The notes under the pieces were generated by a model. It was not told where the DNA came from. It saw only the letters and a list, made by a program, of their open reading frames with translations, and ran no database searches. Shown here in pieces: positions 57,506 through 64,000 of a DNA stretch of 64,000 nt. Source of the DNA: Sinorhizobium terangae (GTDB taxonomy: Bacteria; Pseudomonadota; Alphaproteobacteria; Rhizobiales; Rhizobiaceae); the NCBI RefSeq assembly GCF_029714365.1, contig NZ_CP121659.1:1364001-1428000 (forward strand), given 5' to 3'. Each line of letters opens with the position of its first letter. Positions within the stretch are counted from its first letter, which is position 1. The position numbers were made by a program, and so were the translations under genes.

Positions 57506-57527
57506 GGAGGCTTTCAACGACATGTAA
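57506..57527 (+). promoter_or_regulatory. Ribosome-binding site with ATG-TAA start-stop before uvrA
   Basis: GGAGG (57506-57510) is followed 11 bases later by ATG TAA (57522-57527), a start codon joined to a stop. The real uvrA ATG lies 13 bases further on in another frame, with no Shine-Dalgarno of its own, so ribosomes recruited here could idle on the start-stop and reinitiate. Confidence 0.6.
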
Positions 57528-57540
57528 AAGCTGGCTTCCG

Positions 57541-60462
57541 ATGAGCGAACTCAAGACCATCTCCATTCGCGGTGCGCGTGAGCACAATCTCAAGGGCATC
57601 GACCTTGATCTGCCGCGCAACAAGCTCATCGTGATGACAGGGCTTTCCGGATCCGGCAAATCCTCGCTCGCCTTCGATACGATCTACGCCGAAGGCCAGC
57701 GTCGTTATGTCGAGAGTCTTTCGGCCTATGCGCGCCAGTTCCTGGAAATGATGCAGAAGCCGGATGTCGACCAAATCGATGGCCTGTCGCCGGCGATTTC
57801 GATCGAGCAGAAGACGACCTCGCGCAACCCGCGCTCGACGGTCGGCACCGTCACTGAGATCTATGACTATATGCGCCTGCTTTTCGCACGCGTCGGCGTG
57901 CCCTATTCGCCGGCCACCGGCCTGCCGATCGAGAGCCAGACTGTCAGTCAGATGGTCGATCGCGTGCTGGAGTTCGGCGAAGGCACGCGGCTCTATATCC
58001 TCGCGCCGCTCGTGCGCGGCCGTAAAGGCGAGTACAAGAAGGAACTCGCCGAGCTGATGAAGAAGGGCTTCCAGCGCGTCAAGGTGGATGGCCAGTTCTA
58101 TGAAATCGCCGACGTGCCGGCGCTCGACAAGAAGTACAAGCACGACATCGATGTGGTCGTCGACCGCGTTGTGGTGAGGCCCGACCTCTCTACACGTCTT
58201 GCCGACAGCCTTGAAACCTGCCTAACGCTCGCCGATGGCCTGGCGATCGCCGAATTCGCTGACAAGCCCCTGCCGCCGGAGGAAACCGCGGCTGGCGGCT
58301 CCGCCAACAAGTCCCTGAACGAGACGCACGAGCGGGTGCTGTTTTCGGAAAAATTCGCATGCCCCGTCTCCGGCTTCACCATTCCGGAGATCGAGCCGCG
58401 GCTCTTTTCCTTCAACAACCCCTTCGGCGCCTGCCCGACCTGCGATGGGCTCGGCAGCCAGCAGAAGATTGACGAAGCGTTGATTGTCCCGGAGCCGAAC
58501 CGGACCTTGCGCGACGGCGCGATTGCGCCTTGGGCAAAATCGTCCTCGCCTTACTACAATCAAACGCTGGAGGCGCTGGGCAAGGCCTTCGATTTCAAGC
58601 TCGGAAACCGTTGGAGCGAACTTTCCGAGGAAGCGCAGCGAGCCATCCTGCATGGCACGGAGGAAAAGATCGTCTTCCACTATGTGGACGGTGCACGTTC
58701 CTACAACACCACGAAGACCTTCGAAGGCATCGTGCCCAATCTCGAGCGCCGCTGGAAGGAGACCGATAGCGCTTGGGCGCGCGAGGAGATCGAGCGCTTC
58801 ATGTCGGCAGCCCCCTGCCCGGCCTGTGCCGGTTATCGGCTGAAGCCGGAGGCGCTTGCAGTCAAGATCAACAAGCTGCACATCGGCGAGGTCACGGACA
58901 TGTCGATCCGCGTCGCCGGCGACTGGTTCGATGCCTTGCCGGAGCACCTCAACGCCAAGCAGAACGAGATTGCCGTGCGCATCCTCAAGGAGATCCGCGA
59001 GCGGCTGCGCTTCCTGAACGATGTCGGGCTTGAATATCTCAGTCTCTCACGCAATTCCGGGACGCTCTCCGGTGGCGAGAGTCAGCGCATCCGGCTTGCC
59101 TCCCAGATCGGTTCCGGACTGACAGGCGTGCTCTATGTGCTCGACGAGCCCTCGATCGGTCTGCATCAGCGAGACAATGCCCGCCTGCTCGACACGCTCC
59201 GGCATCTGCGTGACATCGGCAATACGGTCATTGTCGTGGAGCATGACGAGGACGCGATCCTGACGGCCGACTACGTCGTCGATATCGGTCCGGCGGCCGG
59301 CATCCACGGCGGCGAGATTGTAGCGGAAGGCGCCCCGTCCGACATCATGGCCAATCCGAAATCGCTTACCGGAAAATACCTTTCCGGCGAACTCGCCGTT
59401 GCCGTTCCGAGCGAGCGGCGAAAGCCGAAAAAGAAGAAGGAAATCACGGTAGTAGGCGCGCGGGCTAACAACCTGAAGGATGTTACCGCCTCGATCCCGC
59501 TCGGAGTCTTCACCGCGGTGACAGGCGTTTCGGGCGGCGGCAAGTCGACCTTCCTCATCGAAACGCTCTACAAGGCGGCCGCCCGCCGCATCATGGGCGC
59601 ACGCGAGAACCCGGCAGAACACGACCGGATCGACGGCTTCGAGCATATCGACAAGGTGATCGATATCGACCAGTCGCCGATCGGCCGCACGCCCCGGTCG
59701 AACCCGGCGACCTATACCGGTGCCTTCACACCGATTCGCGACTGGTTCGCAGGACTTCCCGAGGCGAAGGCGCGTGGCTACCAGCCGGGGCGCTTCTCCT
59801 TCAACGTCAAGGGCGGCCGCTGCGAAGCCTGCCAGGGCGACGGCGTCATCAAGATCGAGATGCACTTCCTCCCGGACGTCTATGTTACCTGCGACGTCTG
59901 CCACGGCAAGCGCTACAATCGCGAAACGCTGGACGTGCATTTCAAGGGCAAGTCGATCGCCGACGTTCTCGACATGACGGTCGAGGAAGGCGTCGAATTC
60001 TTTTCGGCCGTTCCGTCCGTGCGCGACAAGCTCGTGACGCTGAACCAAGTGGGCCTCGGCTATATCAAGGTCGGCCAGCAGGCAAACACGCTTTCGGGCG
60101 GCGAGGCGCAGCGCGTGAAGCTCGCCAAGGAACTGTCCAAGCGTTCGACCGGCCGCACGCTTTACATCCTCGATGAGCCGACAACAGGGTTGCATTTCCA
60201 CGACGTAGCGAAGCTTCTTGAAGTTCTGCATGAGCTCGTCAACCAGGGAAATTCGGTCGTGGTCATCGAGCACAATCTGGAAGTCATCAAAACTGCCGAC
60301 TGGATCATCGACTTCGGCCCCGAAGGCGGCGACGGTGGCGGTGAAGTGATTGCCAAGGGTACGCCTGAAGACGTTGTGAAGGAGCCCCGCTCCTACACCG
60401 GACAATTCCTGAAAGAGCTGTTGGAGCGCCGGCCGGTGAAGAAGGTCGAGGCGGCGGAGTGA
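57541..60462 (+). CDS. uvrA: Excinuclease ABC subunit A
   Basis: 973 residues, two ABC ATPase modules for damage recognition in nucleotide excision repair. The first Walker A is GLSGSGKSS (about residue 37), the second GVSGGGKST (about 660); signatures [12 protein letters not shown] and [12 protein letters not shown] are both present. The C-terminal zinc finger CEACQGDG...CDVCHG is intact. In the first zinc module the CxxC reads Cys274-Pro-Val-Ser277, so one ligand is Ser, while the partner CPTC is kept; I believe this is common in alphaproteobacteria. The ATG at 57541 begins the family N-terminus. SOS-regulated by the LexA box upstream. Confidence 0.96.
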   Translation: MSELKTISIRGAREHNLKGIDLDLPRNKLIVMTGLSGSGKSSLAFDTIYAEGQRRYVESLSAYARQFLEMMQKPDVDQIDGLSPAISIEQKTTSRNPRSTVGTVTEIYDYMRLLFARVGVPYSPATGLPIESQTVSQMVDRVLEFGEGTRLYILAPLVRGRKGEYKKELAELMKKGFQRVKVDGQFYEIADVPALDKKYKHDIDVVVDRVVVRPDLSTRLADSLETCLTLADGLAIAEFADKPLPPEETAAGGSANKSLNETHERVLFSEKFACPVSGFTIPEIEPRLFSFNNPFGACPTCDGLGSQQKIDEALIVPEPNRTLRDGAIAPWAKSSSPYYNQTLEALGKAFDFKLGNRWSELSEEAQRAILHGTEEKIVFHYVDGARSYNTTKTFEGIVPNLERRWKETDSAWAREEIERFMSAAPCPACAGYRLKPEALAVKINKLHIGEVTDMSIRVAGDWFDALPEHLNAKQNEIAVRILKEIRERLRFLNDVGLEYLSLSRNSGTLSGGESQRIRLASQIGSGLTGVLYVLDEPSIGLHQRDNARLLDTLRHLRDIGNTVIVVEHDEDAILTADYVVDIGPAAGIHGGEIVAEGAPSDIMANPKSLTGKYLSGELAVAVPSERRKPKKKKEITVVGARANNLKDVTASIPLGVFTAVTGVSGGGKSTFLIETLYKAAARRIMGARENPAEHDRIDGFEHIDKVIDIDQSPIGRTPRSNPATYTGAFTPIRDWFAGLPEAKARGYQPGRFSFNVKGGRCEACQGDGVIKIEMHFLPDVYVTCDVCHGKRYNRETLDVHFKGKSIADVLDMTVEEGVEFFSAVPSVRDKLVTLNQVGLGYIKVGQQANTLSGGEAQRVKLAKELSKRSTGRTLYILDEPTTGLHFHDVAKLLEVLHELVNQGNSVVVIEHNLEVIKTADWIIDFGPEGGDGGGEVIAKGTPEDVVKEPRSYTGQFLKELLERRPVKKVEAAE

Positions 60463-60652
60463 CCGGTTCGCGGCCGATCCGCATCTCCGACAATTGCCGG
60501 GACGCGTGTCGCGGTGCTCCTTTCGGACGGATGCGCGCCCCGGAAACGGGTGGCCGTGCTGACCGGGACCGGCGACGCTGATTGCGCGATGTGGTCGAGC
60601 GGCTTGGCGGCAGACAAGATGAATCGCCCGGACGAGCCTTGAGGAGGAGACG

Positions 60653-61456
60653 ATGACACAATCCGGTAAAATCCGCGTCGGCATCGGCGGTTGGACCTTC
60701 GAGCCTTGGGAAGGCACCTTCTATCCTTCCGACCTCCCGAAGAAGCGGCAGCTTGAATTCGCCGGCAAGGAACTGCGCACGATCGAGATCAACGGCACAT
60801 ATTACAGCTCGCAGAAGCCGGAAACCTTTGCGCGATGGGCGGCGGAAGTCCCGGACGGTTTTGTCTTTTCGCTGAAGGCCAGCCGCTTTGTGACGAATCG
60901 CAAGGTCCTCGCGGAAGCCGGTGAATCGATGGAGAGATTCCTGACCCAGGGGCTGACCGAACTGGGCGACCACCTCGGCCCTATTCTCTGGCAGTTCGCG
61001 CCAACCAAGAAATTCGAGCCGAACGATTTCGAAGGATTTCTCAAGCTCCTTCCCGAAAAACAGGACGGGCTAAAACTTCGCCATGTGGTCGAGGTTCGCA
61101 ACCCGTCCTTCCAGGCGCCCGACTTCATCGAGCTTTTGAACAAATACAACGTGGCCGTCGTGCTCGCCGAACATGCCGACTATCCGATGCTCGCCGACGT
61201 CACCGCGGATTTCGTCTATGCGAGGCTGCAGAGAGGCCGCGATGACATAAAGACCTGTTATCCGTCCGAGGGTCTGGATCTCTGGGCCGAGCGGCTGAAA
61301 ACCTTTGCGGCGGGCGGCGAGCCGGAGGGGCTCGAAAAGAGTGCGCCGGATCGTAAGGCCGATAAGACGCCCCGCGACGTTTTTGCCTTCTTCATTACGT
61401 CGGGCAAGGTCAACGCGCCGAATGGCGCAAGGGAATTGCAGAAGCGGGTGAGCTAG
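60653..61456 (+). CDS. DUF72-domain protein
   Basis: 267 residues, TIM-barrel DUF72 family (YecE-like). Conserved stretches are IRVGIGGWTFEPWEGTFYP at the start, EINGTYYSSQKPETFARWA, FSLKASRFVTN and LWQFAPTKKFEPNDFEGFL, then ADFVYARLQRG. No reaction is established for the family. The ATG at 60653 follows TGAGGAGGAGACG. It is separated from uvrA by 190 bases and from nrdJ by 730, so it is probably monocistronic. Confidence 0.86.
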   Translation: MTQSGKIRVGIGGWTFEPWEGTFYPSDLPKKRQLEFAGKELRTIEINGTYYSSQKPETFARWAAEVPDGFVFSLKASRFVTNRKVLAEAGESMERFLTQGLTELGDHLGPILWQFAPTKKFEPNDFEGFLKLLPEKQDGLKLRHVVEVRNPSFQAPDFIELLNKYNVAVVLAEHADYPMLADVTADFVYARLQRGRDDIKTCYPSEGLDLWAERLKTFAAGGEPEGLEKSAPDRKADKTPRDVFAFFITSGKVNAPNGARELQKRVS

Positions 61457-61782
61457 CCCTGCTCCGCCGCCACGCTGAACGCCGAACATAGCTTGGTTCG
61501 TGGCGGCCGAGGCCCGCCACGATGACGCTGGATATGGTGGCGACCTCTCAATGAGCGCGGAGCGGCCCCGTCCAAGTCGCTGCATAGCCGAATCACCAGG
61601 CGCGCGTCACATCCAGACGGTCTTTGCAATCGCGGGTAGCGCTAGGGCATGGCCTTCATCTGCTTTTTTACCCTTGAAAAATTTGATCTTGCGCCTGCCG
61701 TTGCCGCATTGTCGCAGGCAACGTTCTGAAGTCCCTGATTTTCAACGGATTGACCAATGTCCCCGTTTTCCACAGTCGGTCC

Positions 61783-61798
61783 ACACAACATATAGCGC
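61783..61798. promoter_or_regulatory. NrdR-box-like site, distal
   Basis: ACACAACATATAGCGC fits the NrdR consensus ACACwAwATwTwGTGT at 13 of 16 positions. NrdR represses ribonucleotide reductase genes. Weak alone; supports the closer site. Confidence 0.35.
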
Positions 61799-62001
61799 TC
61801 AAACTTCCGTCACAAACCACCCCTTGACGCCCCGCGCCGATTCACGGTTAATGGATTTCACGTTGCGACGGCGGCGGACCGGGAAGTTAAGAGGCCGGTT
61901 CATCCCCCTAAATCGTCGGTCCTGGCATGCGATCGGCACGGATGATCCGTGTGGCCGCGCCAAGGTAGTTTTGCGCGATTTTCGGGCCGCCGGGACAACA
62001 T

Positions 62002-62085
62002 TCAGGCTGGCATAAATGACTTGTTAATACTATATTTAGTGTTTGCAGCCAGCATCACCACAAGATACAGGATGACCCAGGGCAT
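62002..62085 (-). CDS. Candidate hydrophobic microprotein, 27 aa
   Basis: Twenty-seven codons, MPWVILYLVVMLAANTKYSI then NKSFMPA, giving one membrane span and a basic, polar tail. GAAGGAAACC lies seven bases before the ATG at 62085. It is divergent from nrdJ. The same frame stays open far upstream as an antisense shadow of nrdJ, so the chance of a false positive is real. Not recognised. Confidence 0.35.
   Translation of the reverse strand: MPWVILYLVVMLAANTKYSINKSFMPA
62027..62042. promoter_or_regulatory. NrdR box upstream of nrdJ
   Basis: ATACTATATTTAGTGT matches ACACwAwATwTwGTGT at 15 of 16 positions, 145 bases before the nrdJ start. NrdR normally binds two boxes about 15 bases apart; the second is not obvious nearby. 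Confidence 0.55.
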
Positions 62086-62187
62086 ATGGGTTTCCTTCAA
62101 ATGACGGAAGCTGGAGCTGGCTGCGGTACCTCGCGGCCGGGCGGGGATATTTGCGCCTAGGCGCATGGCAACAAAGGACACGGGACA

Positions 62188-64000
62188 ATGAAGATCGAAC
62201 GCCGTTTCACAAAGGCTGGGCAATCCGCCTACGCCGAGATCGATTTCCGCAAGGCGACGAGTGAGATCAAGAACCCGGATGGGTCGATCGTCTTCCGCCT
62301 CGAGAACATCGATGTCCCCGCGCAGTTCTCCCAGGTTGCCGCGGACATCCTCGCGCAGAAGTATTTCCGCAAGGCGGGCGTGCCGGCCAAGCTGAAGCGT
62401 GTCGAGGAAAACGACGTCCCCTCCTTCCTGTGGCGCTCGGTCCCCGACACGGATGCGCTGAAAGCACTGCCGAAGGATGAACAGTATGGCTCCGAAACGG
62501 ATGCACGCCAGGTTTTCGATCGCCTGGCGGGCACCTGGACCTATTGGGGCTGGAAGGGCGGCTACTTTGATACAGAAGAAGACGCGGCCGCTTTCCGTGA
62601 TGAACTCGCCTATATGCTCGCTACCCAGCGCGTCGCGCCGAACTCGCCGCAATGGTTCAACACCGGCCTGCACTGGGCCTACGGCATCGACGGCCCCGGC
62701 CAAGGCCACTTCTATGTCGATCCCTTCACCGGCAAGCTGACGAAATCGAAATCCGCGTACGAGCACCCGCAGCCGCATGCCTGCTTCATCCAGTCCGTTG
62801 CCGACGACCTCGTCAACGAGGGCGGCATCATGGACCTCTGGGTGCGTGAGGCGCGCCTCTTCAAATACGGCTCCGGCACCGGCTCCAACTTCTCGCATCT
62901 GCGCGGCGAAGGCGAAAAGCTTTCGGGCGGCGGCAAGTCCTCCGGCCTCATGAGCTTCCTGAAGATCGGCGACCGCGCTGCCGGCGCCATCAAGTCGGGC
63001 GGCACGACCCGCCGCGCCGCCAAGATGGTCGTCGTCGACATCGACCATCCGGATATCGAGGAATACATCAACTGGAAGGTCAAGGAAGAGCAGAAGGTCG
63101 CCGCCCTCGTCACCGGCTCCAAGATCGTCGCGAAGCACCTGAAGGCGATCATGAAGGCCTGCGTCAATTGCGACGGCACCGACGACGCCTGCTTCGACCC
63201 GAAGCAGAACCCGGCGCTGAAGCGCGAGATCCGCGCCGCCAAGCAGGCGCTGGTTCCGGAAAACTACGTCAAGCGCGTCATCCAGTTCGCGCGCCAGGGC
63301 TATAAGGATATCGAGTTCAAGACCTATGACACGGACTGGGATTCGGAAGCTTATCTCACGGTCTCCGGCCAAAACTCGAACAACTCCGTCTCGATCAAGG
63401 ACGATTTCCTGCGTGCCGTTGAGGCCGATGGCGAGTGGAACCTGACCGCCCGCAAGGATGGCCGCGTGCTGAAGACGCTGAAGGCCCGCGACCTTTGGGA
63501 ATCGATCTCCTACGCCGCCTGGGCGTCGGCCGATCCGGGTCTGCACTTCAACACGACGATGAACGACTGGCACACCTGCCCGGCTGCCGGCCCGATCCGC
63601 GCGTCGAACCCGTGCTCGGAGTACATGTTCCTTGACGACACGGCCTGCAACCTCGCCTCGCTGAACCTGATGCAGTTCAAGGATGCCGCCACCAAGCGGA
63701 TCAACATCGGCGATTACGAACATGCCGTCCGCCTCTGGACGATCGTTCTTGAAATCTCGGTGATGATGGCGCAGTTCCCGTCCCGCGAGATCGCCGAGCT
63801 CTCCTATGAATACCGCACACTCGGCCTCGGCTACGCCAACATTGGCGGCCTGCTGATGTCGTCCGGCATCCCCTATGACTCAGCCGAAGGCCGTGCCATC
63901 GCCGGTGCGCTGACCGCGATCATGACCGGCATCGCCTATGCTACTTCGGCCGAAATCTCGGCAAAGCTCGGTCCCTTCCCGAGCTTTGCCCCGAACCGCG
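62188..64000 (+). CDS. nrdJ: Vitamin B12-dependent (class II) ribonucleotide reductase, 5' part
   Basis: The frame is open from the ATG at 62188 to the window edge (604 codons), so the gene is truncated on the right. The sequence begins MKIERRFTKAGQSAYAEIDF and shows RVAPNSPQWFNTGLHWAYGI, QSVADDLVNEGGIMDLWVRE, GSGTGSNFSHLRGEGEKLSG, the disulfide-forming Cys region QPHACF, and the active-site segment SNPCSEYMFLDDTACNLASLNLM typical of class II NrdJ. It reduces nucleotides using adenosylcobalamin, usable with or without oxygen; in rhizobia it can be the main aerobic enzyme, making B12 essential. NrdR-like boxes lie upstream. Confidence 0.95.
   Translation, partial: MKIERRFTKAGQSAYAEIDFRKATSEIKNPDGSIVFRLENIDVPAQFSQVAADILAQKYFRKAGVPAKLKRVEENDVPSFLWRSVPDTDALKALPKDEQYGSETDARQVFDRLAGTWTYWGWKGGYFDTEEDAAAFRDELAYMLATQRVAPNSPQWFNTGLHWAYGIDGPGQGHFYVDPFTGKLTKSKSAYEHPQPHACFIQSVADDLVNEGGIMDLWVREARLFKYGSGTGSNFSHLRGEGEKLSGGGKSSGLMSFLKIGDRAAGAIKSGGTTRRAAKMVVVDIDHPDIEEYINWKVKEEQKVAALVTGSKIVAKHLKAIMKACVNCDGTDDACFDPKQNPALKREIRAAKQALVPENYVKRVIQFARQGYKDIEFKTYDTDWDSEAYLTVSGQNSNNSVSIKDDFLRAVEADGEWNLTARKDGRVLKTLKARDLWESISYAAWASADPGLHFNTTMNDWHTCPAAGPIRASNPCSEYMFLDDTACNLASLNLMQFKDAATKRINIGDYEHAVRLWTIVLEISVMMAQFPSREIAELSYEYRTLGLGYANIGGLLMSSGIPYDSAEGRAIAGALTAIMTGIAYATSAEISAKLGPFPSFAPNR

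Larger units (their letters stand above)
61457..62187. other. Long intergenic region upstream of nrdJ
   Basis: 730 bases without a clear gene on the plus strand. Contents seen: a GCCTGC...GCAGGC stem (around 61696-61725) that may terminate the DUF72 message; a TTTTCCACA DnaA-box-like site near 61768; two NrdR-box-like sequences; a candidate promoter TTGACG-17-GTTAAT (61824-61852); and a possible 27-codon minus-strand gene. No B12 riboswitch landmarks were recognised although nrdJ needs B12. Confidence 0.5.

Noticed and set aside
61457..62187. B12 riboswitch upstream of nrdJ
   Set aside because: The conserved cobalamin-riboswitch core (B12-box type sequence) was not found; NrdR control is the better-supported alternative.
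62002..63723. 573-codon open frame antisense to nrdJ
   Set aside because: Shadow of nrdJ codon bias; only its last 27 codons have an independent start with a ribosome-binding site and were listed separately.

Overview
The window reads as a chromosomal segment of a Rhizobiaceae alphaproteobacterium, most likely Sinorhizobium/Ensifer. The evidence is high GC with strong GC3 codon bias, rhizobial palindromic intergenic repeats, a GTTC-N7-GTTC LexA box, and a gene order I recall from the S. meliloti chromosome: greA-lpsB / lpsE-lpsD-lpsC / lrp / trxB-lsrB / AbcR1-AbcR2 / arsR-OYE ... gyrA / marC / ssb / uvrA ... nrdJ. It is mostly core genome, with one insertion sequence and some accessory transport and catabolic genes.

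Layout. 1-8.5 kb: one co-directional cluster with four-base gene overlaps. It holds an enolase-superfamily enzyme (cut by the left edge), a thiolase-like protein, a DUF35 zinc-ribbon/OB-fold partner, an NDP-forming acyl-CoA synthetase and a three-gene iron-type ABC importer. It looks like uptake and CoA-dependent catabolism of an unidentified substrate. 8.5-11.4 kb: small hypothetical and secreted proteins, two palindromic repeats, a possible structured RNA region and tRNA-Ser(UGA). 11.5-19.3 kb: envelope and replication housekeeping genes (rlpA-like, a DD-carboxypeptidase homologue with a degenerate active site, tmk, holB, a MazG-like protein, metG, tatD, an MBL hydrolase). 19.4-21.2 kb: an ISNCY/IS1202-like insertion sequence with paired binding sites at each end. 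21.6-26 kb: a DUF4864 protein, then tgt, queA, two cyclophilins and coaD on the minus strand. 26-38.8 kb: a MATE and two MFS exporters, a LysR/aldo-keto reductase divergent pair, a YpfJ-like metallopeptidase and carB with an attenuator-like leader. The second MFS gene sits behind a SoxR-type promoter. 39-44.3 kb: greA, the LPS-core glycosyltransferases lpsB and lpsE-lpsD-lpsC, and an Lrp regulator. 44.8-49 kb: trxB and lsrB, the tandem sRNAs AbcR1 and AbcR2, and an ArsR repressor with an Old Yellow Enzyme. 49-52.8 kb: a GNAT acetyltransferase, a lytic transglycosylase, an NAD(P)-binding epimerase-like protein and a divergent LysR. 52.8-64 kb: gyrA, marC, ssb and uvrA around a LexA box, a DUF72 protein, and the first 604 codons of class II ribonucleotide reductase nrdJ, which runs off the right edge.

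The most interesting departures from textbook genes are a penicillin-binding-protein fold that keeps SxxK but has lost the SxN serine and the KTG lysine; a tRNA-guanine transglycosylase with two of three zinc cysteines replaced; an ATG-TAA start-stop pair between the only good ribosome-binding site and the uvrA start; a SoxR-like operator with a 19-bp promoter spacer; and a RIME-like repeat whose outer palindrome is duplicated in tandem. I saw no CRISPR array, prophage or rRNA. Family and motif statements rest on reading the sequence and recalled knowledge; no database search was run.
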